DNA of 64,000 nucleotides from Thelonectria olida (Eukaryota; Ascomycota; Sordariomycetes; Hypocreales; Nectriaceae): contig JAGPYM010000004.1 of NCBI GenBank assembly GCA_020736575.1, forward strand, positions 2,108,001-2,172,000, in the 5' to 3' direction. The position numbers and the translations under genes were made by a program. Shown here one piece after another: positions 22,301 through 33,324 of this stretch. The notes under the pieces were generated by a model. That model was given only the letters and a program-made list of their open reading frames with translations, was not told where the DNA came from and searched no databases. The stretch's first letter is position 1, and every line of letters begins with the position of its first letter.

Positions 22301-23818
22301 TTCTCCAGGCGCGGTGTATGTTTTGCCAGGCAGAGTAACTGTTGTTCTTTCTCCGGACACAGTGATGACTGTGGTCCTTCCAGGAGCTGTGATAGTTTCT
22401 CCAGGCGCGGTGTATGTTTTGCCAGGCAGAGTAACTGTTGTTCTTTCTCCGGACACAGTGATAACAGTAGTCCTTCCAGGAGCTGTGACAGTTTCTCCAG
22501 GCGCGGTGTATGTCTTGCCAGGCAGCGTAACCGTTGTCCTTTCTCCGGACACAGTGATAACAGTGGTCCTTCCAGGAGCTGTGACAGTGGCTCCAGGGGC
22601 AGTATAAGTCGTTCCAGGAGCGGTGTATGTTACAGCGGGCAACGTGACCGTCTTCGGCGTACCAGAAACAGTGATGACTCTGGTCTCTGCAGGAACAGTG
22701 ATGTAGCTAGTCGCCGCATGAGTGATGGTCGTAGGGATTGTGATGTATGTCAATTGGCCAGAGATGGTAACCTCCTTAGTGATCCATTCGGTCTCGGTCC
22801 GCCCTGGTGCAGTAACGGTGGTCGCAGTCCCGGGAATCGTGATGTATGTCTTCTGTCCGGAGATGGTAACCTCTTTGGTAACCCAATAGGTTTGGGTCGT
22901 TCCAGGTCCATAGATAGTAGTTGCGTTCCCTGGAATGGTGATAACCGTCACCTGGCCTGAAATGGTGACTTCCTTCGTGACAGGAGGAGCAGTGATAGTG
23001 GTTGCCCTCCAGACAGTCGTATCCTCACCCTCGACAGTCACGGTAGTTCCCGGCAGAGTAATGACGGTCTTGCTTCCAGAAATCGTAACTGTCTTTGTTT
23101 CGCCGGGCTGGACGATGGTCGTTCCTTGGCCAGTAATGGTAACTGGGACTGTAATCGTGGAACCAGGAATAGTGACGGTTCCTCCACCCCTGGTGATTGT
23201 CTGGGGAGGAAGGGTAATTGTCGAACCCTGTCCAGAGACGGTGACGGTGGTGTCTTTTCCTGGTTGAGTATAGGTGGCTGTTGCAGTCAACGTGACTGTG
23301 CACTATGGAGAGTTAGAAGACGGTTAGAAACACGAGCGCAATTACTCACAGTCACGGTTACAGTCTTCGTTTTCGGGGGAGGAGGGTAACAATGGTCCTT
23401 TACCGTTACCGTCTTCGTATGCCATCGATCCCGGTACTCAGTGACTTTTCGACTTGAGGGTGATCAGTTATCTCGTTAAGACAGTTGCATGGAGAAATCA
23501 CTTACGTGACGGTCACTGTGCCACCATAACCACCGCCACCTCCATTGCTGTGGCAAGTTAGTGCAAGACTCGCTTTGCTTGAAGGGTCGATACATACCAT
23601 CCTTGACTGGTGGTTGTGGAAACGGGCAAATGACAATCACAATCGGAGTTATAGGTGTAATATCCGGTGCTACTTGCTCCTGGTCGTTGGGCCGCTCCGC
23701 TGGCACTCGGAGTGTCATATGCTTGTCTGACCTTTACTTGAGGCCGGTTGGGGTCTCTGTGAGCTGAAGCCTGACAAGCCAAAGCGCCGAGAGCGCAGAT
23801 GGAGGACAGGAAGCGCAT
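19343..23818 (-). CDS. Large GPI-anchored mucin-like cell-surface protein with tandem repeats
   Basis: Five features point to a wall adhesin or coat protein: a signal peptide (M-R-F-L-S-S-I-C-A-L-G-A-L-A-C-Q-A-S-A), a Thr/Val/Pro repeat region, a Cys-rich domain, a Ser/Thr/Glu-rich stalk and a C-terminal hydrophobic GPI signal (L-T-T-G-F-A-S-I-M-T-L-L-A-S-L). Exons 23818-23598, 23547-23506, 23452-23350 and 23302-19343 join in phase to 1441 residues. The repeat region (about 125-880) is built from units such as T-V-T-A-P-G-R-T-T-V-I-T-V-S-G-E-R and is predicted beta-rich. The Cys-rich part (about 882-1106) starts C-P-Q-V-T-G and has at least a dozen Cys; it may be the binding head. The stalk (about 1107-1410) is likely heavily O-glycosylated. 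The role (adhesion, wall structure, masking) is inferred from architecture only. Confidence 0.88.
21931..22602. repeat. 96-bp coding minisatellite, including a 192-bp duplication
   Basis: Units starting at tgtatgt recur at 22315, 22411 and 22507, exactly 96 bases (32 codons) apart. The blocks 21931-22122 and 22123-22314 are a near-perfect 192-bp direct repeat, with two differences noticed by eye. All periods are multiples of three, so copy-number change keeps the surface protein in frame. Confidence 0.85.
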
Positions 23819-26800
23819 GGCTGTCCCGTGTCGCAAGACACAGCGAGTGAAGTGGACAGCTACGCAAAGGCTTCTGAGGAGAGCGTCAAGCGAAGGGGAG
23901 AGAGAAAGAGCGTCTGGCCTCTAATTCCAGCTTCTTCTTTGTTGTCGATGGTAGACAAGGAACCATCCGGAGAGGAGGGAGGGAGGGAGATCAGGCACCG
24001 TACCTAGGCGGGCATATGTACATAAAGGATGGATAGGTTAGGCTGGCGAAAGCCGGGTGGCTGAGCAAGGTAGCCCTACGAAGTGCCGACAACAGGAGAC
24101 AGTTGCAATGCTCCAATTAGCCTTATTACCTCGTTCGACAGGCCAATGGGAGAGATTAGGAGTGGGACGGGGACTTTGGGGCGTAGACAAAGCCGTGGGT
24201 CGAGGGACAACGTGTTGCTGATGCAGTTGACCAAAGTCGCTACAGGATGACGAGAGAGGACGAGGACGATTAAACAAGGGCAGACAGAACAGGCACAGGG
24301 AAGATGGAAGCGGGGACAACGACGACAGGTGGACACCGAGATTGTAATAACAGATGCCGTCACGAATGGCTATGACCTGGTGTGAGCAACGAGGGCCGTA
24401 CAAAGCTAAGTGATGCTACACACTTCTTGGTGGAGACCATGTCATGACCATCACAAGAGGCAGCGGCAGCAGCAAGCAGCATCAGCGCAAGACATGCAGC
24501 AAGCACATCCAAGGCCAGGGGTTGGGGTAAGGATTGGGGGAGTGTGGACTGAGCACGGTACGACTCGGTCCAAAAGCAGGAAGCAGCACGAAGCGAAGAA
24601 CGAGAGAGGTCCATTCGGACAAGGGCGTGCAGGCCGAGTAGGACTGCAGGTGCCTGTCGAGTGGGTGTGTGTGGACGTGCGAGAGGAGGAGAGGGCCTTC
24701 AGTCGACACGACGACGCAGCCTGATGAGGGCGAGAGGGAAAAGGCGGGCAATATCCATCATGAGAGCCTGCCTCGCCAGAACAACAAGGACCCCATGTCT
24801 GTCGTCTTCACCCGGCGGGGCTGTGAACAGGGCCGATCTGACATGCGCCGGAGAATGGGGTTGATTGGGAAAGCATTTATTCACCATCCCTGCTGGCAAG
24901 TCGGCCATTAAACCCAGAATGGATGAGTCGAGCGACGACGGTGACATTGTCAGCCGTTGAGGAGAGGAAAAGCAACCGGGCTGTCAACTATGAACGATGG
25001 GTTGCACAGCTTGAATCCATCATGGTGGTGGACTGCATGAGATAAAACACAGCAGTTGGGTTGGAGCTTGGAATAGAAATCTCGTGTTGAGCCGCCTGGT
25101 TTGGAAGATCCAATAAGAGCCGCGCTCTCGGGGGACGGGCAGATGGCCCTAGGCAAAGTCTCGCGTTGGGGGGGTCGTTAGTATTGGGCGTGAGAGCACG
25201 GGACAGAACAAGAGGCTTGGGGCTAGGACGATGCACAAGCAGCCCGAAGAGCAGGGAGCGATGTGAATGGTGGGAATAGGGACGCAGCTGGCGAAGCAGA
25301 GGTGACGGCGGGGGATGTGGTGGATGTGCGTCTGCATGTGCATGTGTGGGAGAAAGCTCTCTGGGAACCGAGGGCGAGGTTAGGCACCTAGGTACTAGTA
25401 ACGATCCATAGGTTGTGGCGGTGGACCACAGGTACGGGAGGTTGCTACGTGCGAAAGGCAGTGAAGCAAGTAACTTACCTCATGACGAGATAATTATAAA
25501 CGTCGTCGAGAGAGCTGCCGACCGACGGGCAACCAGCTCATGCGCCACACCAAAATGTTTAGTGTTGTTTCACCAGGTGATTGGCTGCAGGTTGTCCCAG
25601 CTCCGCCTCCAGCGCTGGCGTCCGGCTTTAGTGGCGGGCCCCTCACGACGAATTTCAGGAAAGCGTGCACAAGATGGCGGTTGCACCTGGATCGTCCAGC
25701 CTTGCGGAAGGTGAGGTGCGATTCTCCTCGGGCTAAATCTCCACTGCCCTGTGCTGAGTGGGCAAAGTGGGGGGTCATCCGCTATGGGCCACTTCTCTAA
25801 GCCCTAAGGCAGACCTCGCAACGTGGAGCCAGGAGCTCCGTCGGCGGAACGTTGGCCAAACGCCCGGCCACTTGCCGAGAAGGGAAAAACTCTGTGTGAG
25901 AAGCGGGGACCTAGCTCCGACCTCTTTTTGGTTCTTTCTTTCGTTCTTTCTTTGATGGACGGAGACAAAACAGCAGAGATAGAGAGCGTGACCTAATCGC
26001 CTCTCTCTCTCTTTGTTCTCTTCTCAAATCACTCATTCACTCACTCGCTTCTTCCCGCCACTGATCTGCAGATACGCCGTACACTCTCTCCTCCCTTGCC
26101 TCGCCCATCCTCGGCCGGGTGCGCGACTTTTGCATGACAACCGCACACCCGTCCAGCCGTCGATGGTCGACCACATGAGCTGCATGAAGACTTGGGGATG
26201 TGTAGCCAAACAGGCCGCCAACTCACCCTCCATGACGGCTCACCCATCATCCTTGCGGATCGCAGCCAAAGCCTATTCGACGACCAACCCTGTTGATACG
26301 GAGTAAATAATGGGCGGCGTGTAAGACCCGGCACCAACTCAGTCCGTACCTGTTTTGCACTTTTGTCACTTGTGATTGAAGCCTCAAGGGCCTCGATTCT
26401 CTCTTATTCGAAATCGACAAGGATGGGTGAGATCGGCCCCTGGTCCAGGACCCACGAGGGATCCCATCCTTTCCCATCTGGTCCCCAGCCTCCACAGCCC
26501 GTTTTGTTTATTCCGTCGGTGCATGGCCCAAAAGTTCGTCGTTGGGCTCCTCTTATTAAGAAGAGTTAATTAATTGTCCTACCGCTGGGTCCGGGGGACA
26601 TGGTCAGTTGGGACCTGTTTGTCCGCTCTCACCGTCATGAGGCTTACATCGAGTCCCCAGTTTGCTTCGGCTCAATGAGCAAGCCTCGCCGTGTCAATGC
26701 TTCTGTCCATCGCTTTCAACTCGCCCACCACCACCAGTGCGCCCAGACCGCCGAGTAGCTTCCCGGCTGCTGCACGACGATTCAAACTTGTCGATGCTTG

Positions 26801-28085
26801 TTATTGTTGGTACCAAGTAGAATCAGGTCTTTGCAGCCACAATATGTCGGCCGCGTGGCCTGAGAGCCCGACAACACAGTTACGCTGCAACACTTCGTAT
26901 CTCGAGCTGCACATTTCGTTTTCCTTTGTTTGTGTTCCCATTCAGCTGATTATTCGTTCGTTTCGACCGCCCAGGCCCGCTCTGATACTTGGCTGCGGAC
27001 CTGCTTTCCGATCGTCATCATTGTCACCTCTCCGGTGACACCGACGCTCCCACACGTTTTGCGAGCACTACATATCATTTCTGATGTAAGCACTCTCTGG
27101 CTCGTGTCCATGCACAAGTCCTCCCTCATGACACCATTCAACTGCCAAGTATTCGCATTGTGATTGGCGTGTCTCCGGAGCGACGTGCCACTCGCAAAGA
27201 AAAGAAAAAAACTGCTCTTCTTCCTTTGAGGCTGAGCCGTCATGGGCCTGGTCTGGTTGATCCGTTGTCAATTCGTCTCGGTCGATGCCAGCCATGGCCC
27301 CGACGGTCCCTGTCAACAGCCAATCGCCGATGGCACGGCATCCATAGGTTAATTGTTGCTGCGCATTCGGTTGCTGCCAAAAGTAACTGGAGCCTGGCGT
27401 GGACTCGGGCGAGGCATTCCTGGTCGCCATGCAGCCGTAGGCCGCTCCGCGTTCCCCAGTGATTGATTGCTCTGCTGGGGGCTTCTCTCACATCGGGTGC
27501 AGCTGATCACTCTCAGCCCTACATCTCTCTCCCCATCTCCGGCTCTGTGACTGCGACTGTGAAGTGGCAAACTCAGTGCCCAAAGGTCTCTTTCTCTGGC
27601 CGGACCGTCTTCGCCGTGGTCCCTCCCACCCTCGCATCACCGTGTCTTACTTGCCGGTTGCGGTGTCGTCTTTGCGGGGGGTTTTTCTGTGGCCTCCAGT
27701 TGCTGACCATCTGATACCACATCCTCATTTCCCTCTTGAACATACCCGCGCGGAGACACGAGCCATTTGATTCCAGAAGAGGCTCTGCCTTGTCAGATAC
27801 CTTCCCAAAGGAGACTTATCTTACTGCAGCCGATTACATTACATTACAATTATCGCAGGCGGAGACGGTGGCGTCCATCATCCCGCTCCTCGTCGAGTCC
27901 TCTCTCCCCTCGTCGCCGATAGCCTCCGTGCGACGCCCTTCGGACACTCGGGACCCTTGGGGTTGCAACTATCATGCTTCACTAGCACTTCCCTGCATCT
28001 AATTTCCCACTGACGTTTCGTTTTTCTTGTGCTTCGTACGCTCTGTGGCTGCTTGCGAGATTGCGACGAATCCATCCTGAGAATC
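23819..28085. other. 4.3-kb divergent spacer without a recognised gene
   Basis: Separates the surface protein (-) from the kelch-like gene (+), so it holds both promoters. Many short frames exist on both strands, but none has family signatures, joinable introns or a signal peptide. C/T-rich tracts at 25920-26050 look like fungal promoter or transcription-start DNA. A long 5' leader with upstream frames for either gene is possible. Confidence 0.5.
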
Positions 28086-30766
28086 ATGGTTCGTTCGTCG
28101 GCTCTGCTGTTGGCTGCCGCCGCGGGCACCGCAGTGGCCCAATTCAACAACTGGCAGAAGGGTCAAGTGAGCACAGAGATTTGTACTTGGGAACAACCAA
28201 GAGGTAATTAACAATGCCGTTTGTCGTCGAGTATGCCTCTAACTGTCCGACACAGCTGCCATCCTTCGGGACATGATCTATATCGATGGCGGCCTCATCT
28301 ACTGGTCACCCGTCATGAGCGATGGCACCAGAGGCTCTGCCACCAACCCAGGTACGTCGCTGTGAACTTGTTCGTCTGTGAGGTCATTGTCTGACTGTTA
28401 ATAGGAAACAACCAAGGTCTTATCCTCAGCTATAACCTAACTACTCCCTTCAAGAGCGGTGACAATGTCACCGCCATTCTTCTCAAGGACAAAATGTCCA
28501 AGTCGCGAGGCGGCTCTGGAAACAGCAACGGCGCCGCCCCCAACTTTGTCGACGGCGGCATGCTCGCCAACGACGCCGAGTTCTGGCTCTATGGCGGTGA
28601 TGTGTTGGAGAACAGCAAGTTGTATGATCTGCCCGACTCGGACGAGACTCTTGGATATCTCGCCTATCAGTACGGAGCAGACAAACCCAGCTTCGAGCCG
28701 AGCTTCGACGACAGCGATCTCACTAACGGCGTCACTCGATATGTCGCCTACGGAGCAGCCGTCAACGCTCCGTCCGAGAACAAGGCATGGTACTTTTCGG
28801 GCTTGCGCTCTCCGTCCCATGGGTCCTTTATCACCAATTATTTGAACACATCGGAGCAGGCCGTCAATGTGTCCAACACTCTCATCCAACTTGACATGTC
28901 AACGCAATTGGACGAAACCTGGACCAACAAGACGCTGCCCAAGTCCGTCGACGGTCGTTCCAATGCCGAAGTTGTCTGGGTTCCGGTCGGCAAAGAGGGC
29001 ATCCTCGTCGTTCTAGGTGGTGCTGTCTACCCAGACTGGGCCGGAGATTACGGAGTTTCTGCAGACAAGAACGCAAGTGTAAGTCATTGCCCGTCATCGT
29101 TCGCCTCTTGATGGTTCCAATGCTAAAATTCCATATAGCAGGAAGAAAGCCCCAAGTTCATGAGTACCATTGACATATACGACATCGCCAACAATAAATG
29201 GTACCAGCAACCGACCGAAGACGGGCCAGACACAAGAGCCAGAGGCTGCGCCGTCGTCGCCCCTGCGTCCGACTACTCGAGCTTCAACATCTTCTACTAC
29301 GGAGGCTACGACGGTGTCAATGTCAAGGAAGCCTTCTCCGATGCAGTCTGGGTCCTCTCTCTTCCATCCTTTACTTGGACCAAGCTCAACGAGGGCAAGT
29401 CGATTCATGGTCGTGCTGGTCACAAGTGCTTCGCGCCATATCCTGACCAGATGATGGCCATTGGCGGCTACACTCCCAAAGCGGGAAGTGTCATCGGATG
29501 TCTTGCTGATGGTCCTGTGGTCATGTTCAACCTCTCCAGCGGAGAGTGGATGGATGGCTACGACCCGTCAAAGCACGCAGACTACGGCGTCAACGAGGCC
29601 ATCCAGTCCAAGATTGGTGGCAGCTCTGCAGGAGGTGCCACAGCTACTACCCCTGTGCCGTCTGGCTGGGCCACATCCGCGCTCGCCAAGGTCTTCGCGA
29701 CGTCCTATGACACGGACAAGATCAAGGCTTACTATCCGTACGCCTCGGCAACCTCCTCCGAGCGTCCCAACATTAGCGACGGCGGCAACAGCGACGACGA
29801 CAACAAGGGCGGCGGTTCCAGCCTTCCAAAGTGGGTAGCGCCCGTTCTCGGCGTCGTTCTCGGTCTCATGCTCGTCACGGGCGCCATTGTCATCTTCTGT
29901 CTCTACCGTCGTCGCAAGATTTTCCGCAACCGATCCAGCGTTGCCGGCACCGAGGACACTGGCATGCGTATCATTTCGTGGATGCGAGGACAGCAACCGC
30001 CCGAGAAGGATCCCACTGTTACGACTTCCGAAGACACCCCTACAAGCCCAGAGATGGAAGAAGCCAGAGTCATCGGGAGGACGGCGAGGTCGCCCTCTCA
30101 AACCGTTGCCACTCCAGTTGAGCCGGCTGAAATGGCGGACACTCAGCTTGTTGCCGAATTAGCTGGTAAGTTCTATCCATCCTGAAATCAAATCTCTCAG
30201 TGCAAACAATACTAACAACCCCAGATACATCACCACCGGTCGAGCTCCATGACACGGGTCTATCTCCCCTGGAAATCATCCAGAAGCACTCCCACTTCGC
30301 CACAACGAAGAACCTCTCCGTAACCGATCCTTCCTACAACTCTTTCTCTATTCAGGACCGCGCCAGCACCGTCTCGCGGTCTTCCGGCGCTGCCAACAGC
30401 GCGGCGCTGCAGCCCGGCAGCCCAACCCCAGAGACCAGTTCCACGCGAGTGAGGTCCGACGTCTCCGGCGTTTCGGAGGCAGATGCCGCCAAGCTCCGAC
30501 GTCTCTCCGCCGGGCCTGTAAGCCCCAGGAGCGATGTTGACGAGAACCCGCTTGTTGAAGAAAAGGCCGAGTCTGACATCATCCCCGCTCTGACCCCCGT
30601 GTCCCCGAGTCCTGTGCCCGCGACGCCTGCGTCGCCGAACCCCGTGTCGCCGCCGACCGCGGGTGAGAGTTCAGGACAGGACTATCTTTCGGCCAAGTCC
30701 AGTTTGAACCCGCTCCGGAAGAGCGTGTTCAAGGAGAACGAGGAGGATATGGGCAAGGATAAATGA
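28086..30766 (+). CDS. Secreted-type kelch-like protein with one transmembrane segment
   Basis: Exons 28086-28203, 28256-28351, 28405-29078, 29139-30165 and 30225-30766 join in phase to 818 residues. Residues 1-19 form a signal peptide ending A-V-A-Q. The ectodomain (about 25-500) has galactose-oxidase/kelch-type blades: G-G-L-I-Y-W, F-W-L-Y-G-G, V-V-L-G-G-A, I-Y-D-I-A-N-N-K-W-Y, F-Y-Y-G-G-Y-D-G, and M-M-A-I-G-G-Y. A Gly/Ser/Asp-rich linker leads to one membrane span (about 527-550, W-V-A-P-V-L-G-V-V-L-G), followed by R-R-R-K and a 270-residue Ser/Pro-rich cytosolic tail. Fungal relatives are often called cell-wall anchored or kelch-repeat proteins. It may be a surface sensor or polarity factor; the function is not known from sequence. 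Exon 4 may begin at 29139 or 29142 (tagcag). Confidence 0.88.
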
Positions 30767-31180
30767 AGTAATACGTCTTAGGCAACAAATGGCGTTGGAG
30801 GATGCTGTGTTTCTTTTTCATTCACGATTGATGGACTGATGGGATCTGATGATACAATGTTCCGGGACGGTAGTCTCACGCTTACGCTTACCGGCTCTGA
30901 TAATCTAACAAATGTAATGGTTTTCTACTCTCGACTTGCTTGCAAACATGCCATCTATATATCATAGTACTTTTGCTTTTGAAGGCTTTAGAGTACTGCC
31001 TAACAAAACTTTTGTCCCTTTTCAACCCAGGTATGCGGACATCACTCATATCCATAATGTCAAGTCTTCTTCTCAGCCCCTAAGTTTCTTCCCACTCCTC
31101 AAGAATCTTCGTAAATCCCTCGGGCTAGAAACCAGCCAGTAATGATGTCTGTCTGTGCCCAAACCTCTCTACTTCCTGTT
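30767..31180. other. Convergent 3' spacer
   Basis: Lies between the stop of the kelch-like gene and the stop of HGH1 on the other strand. It is AT-richer than the coding DNA and should contain both poly(A) regions. No gene is seen. Confidence 0.5.
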
Positions 31181-32448
31181 TCAGACTTCCACCAGCTCGT
31201 CATCGTCGTCCACCTCTTCAACTCGACTTTCAGGAGCCACCAGTTGCTTCTTGTCGTCTTTGTTCGCCTCTTCAGACGGCTCATCGCCTTGCAACATCTG
31301 TACTAGACGTTCACACGCCTCCTGAACGCCCTCGTGGTTGACGTGAAGATGAGTCTCCCGAATGATGGGGTACACCTTGACCCTGCGCTGAAGGTCACGA
31401 CCCTCGCGTGTTGTAGTCAACAACGTTAGCGTTTCAACGTGTGTCTGCACAATGGTGTTGTCGGGATCGCGCTTCTTGTCCGGCGGTAGCAGCTGCAGGT
31501 CCGGCAGCATATCCATCATCTCATCGACGTCGTACTCCTCGCTTCCCATGATGGGTAGTAGAATGTATGGCAAGATGTTGATGTCGTCCTCGGAAAGAAA
31601 TGCCGGGTGAGCGTCGACCTCAAAGGCGACGTTCTTGATAGTACTGGCAACGCCCCTGCGACGGATGTCGGACTTATGGTCCGTGAAGACCCTGATCTTG
31701 GTAAGGGGAATAACCTGGTCGTATTTTTGAGTTTCAAGGAAGTACTTTCGGATTTCAGGATGTTTAGAGAGATCCGCAAAGACATAGGCCAGGTAGTCAT
31801 AGTCGGCTTTCTTGTTGTAGGTTCCATCCTGGCCCTTGACGAAGAGGTCCATCAGCTGGTTCAGGACGCTGTCATCGGAGCCCAACTGTTCTGGGGGTTG
31901 CTGCTTCCTCTTGATGATTTGTTTGAGAGCCTCCGATTTAGTCAGGTTTGCCAGAAGCATGGCCAGGAGGTTTGCACTGGGCTCTTCAGGGTGCTATCCT
32001 CTGCCGTTAATACACATGGGTGGTCCTCAGTTTGATGTCGAGGATGCGCACTCACCACAATGCGTGTGAATAGGGTATCTAGAAACTTCTCATCCGTTGC
32101 CAAATTCTCGAGAACATCCTGATCTCCTGACAGGTTTACCAAGATGTTGATGGCATGTTCAGATACGTTCTACGATCTCATGAGCAAAATGCAATGGCTT
32201 ATCGTGAATGAGCTACTCACGGGATGGTCTTTGACTAGTAATTTCAAGTCCTTGATGGGTTTCAGGTCTTCGGACTTAAAGAGTGCGGGTTCAGCTGTTG
32301 AATAAGGCACACAATTTACAATTGCGACCTGGCGAATTTGAGGATGAGGATGAGCGATGAAGCCCACGAGCTGGAGGGCGCCCAGTCAGCGAGACGATCA
32401 CATTGAGGCCTACTCGGGCTCGCATACCTCTTCAAGTTCAGTTGGCAT
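31181..32448 (-). CDS. HGH1: HGH1 family protein (eEF2 folding co-chaperone)
   Basis: Yeast Hgh1 is an armadillo-repeat protein that helps eEF2 fold together with the TRiC and Hsp90 systems. Exons 32448-32428, 32370-32221, 32169-32056 and 31993-31181 join in phase to 365 residues, the normal size. The N-terminal half has ARM-like helices (H-P-H-P-Q-I-R-Q-V-A-I-V-N, then I-N-I-L-V-N-L-S-G-D). Family blocks include L-L-A-N-L-T-K-S-E, D-Y-L-A-Y-V-F-A-D-L-S, R-R-R-G-V-A-S-T-I-K-N-V-A-F-E, and I-L-L-P-I-M-G-S-E-E-Y. The last 40 residues are acidic and lysine-rich. The first exon codes for only seven residues. It is transcribed away from bystin, another translation-related gene. Confidence 0.92.
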
Positions 32449-33324
32449 CGTGTCTGCGATTGGTCTGGCCTTTCAGATCGGGGTTGACTGTGAGCGTCGA
32501 GTCTGGGAGAAATTTGATGTCGGCGATGGAGGGGCATTTTGATGGTGGGGTCGCCGCCTGAAGTCATCGCTGCTTCAGTGGGTTCAGCGTCATTGGTAGG
32601 GGATCGGCGGGTGACTCTCAGGGAAGACCCACAGTCCAGGGCTCTCACTCTTGCGGGAAGGTTCCATCGATGAATTGGACTTTTGCCATCATGGTGGCGG
32701 GGCAAACTTCATCTTCCATCAATGAGAGAGAGCATGGGATGGGCAGTTCTTAGGAGTCATTGCCGAAGCGTTTGCAAAGGTAATTAAATGAGACCACTTG
32801 GCATTGAATTGTGCAGACGAAAAAACTCTGCCATTTAGTTCTTACACCCCATTCTTTGGAGTGTCATCTGGTCGGACGACGACAACTTCTGTCTGCAAAC
32901 TTGATGGTCATCCCTCATGGCCTAACTATCTTGCCTCAAACATCACCAGAGTGGGCAAAATCATGCTATTGAAGAATGGAGCCTCAAAAGTCTCCTCATC
33001 TACTTTAATCTCCAGCCCGTCAGCACTGCAATTTTAGCCCATTCAAAGCAGCAGTCCAGCTAGAGGATGATCGTGAAGCGACCGCTGTGCGCCAGCGCGC
33101 ACAGCACTGCAATTTTAGCCCATCCGAAGCACCCTGTCGTTACAGTGAGACGGTCCATGGCAGAACCCCAAAGGCGGTGAGACAACTTTTGTTCTGGGAT
33201 GAGAGCACTAAGCCCTATCTAGAAAGAGGGGTCCTATCGATAAGGCACAAATTTTTGAAAATATCATGGTTCTGCCATGTCGACGCCCACATTGTGAGTA
33301 TCCGTCATCATCAAACCAGCCAAA
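32449..33324. other. Divergent promoter region of HGH1 and bystin
   Basis: 876 bases without a gene. It contains a 30-base direct repeat (33021-33050 and 33102-33131, two mismatches), a perfect 8-bp stem with a 4-base loop (33085-33104), a PAC-like GATGAG core (33198-33203) and an RRPE-like A/T element (33249-33256). Confidence 0.6.
33021..33131. repeat. 30-base direct repeat flanking a hairpin
   Basis: The sequence cagcactgcaattttagccc and its next ten bases occur at 33021-33050 and again at 33102-33131, 81 bases apart, differing at two positions. The second copy directly follows the inverted repeat ctgtgcgc/gcgcacag at 33085-33104. Confidence 0.75.

Noticed and set aside
21931..22602. Regularly spaced repeats that might suggest a CRISPR array
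   Set aside because: The units are contiguous, in frame with a coding region, without unique spacers, and the window is eukaryotic.
21930..22607. 225-codon plus-strand frame with V-L-P-G-A-V-like repeats
   Set aside because: Antisense of the 96-bp repeat region of the surface protein; repeats keep all frames open.
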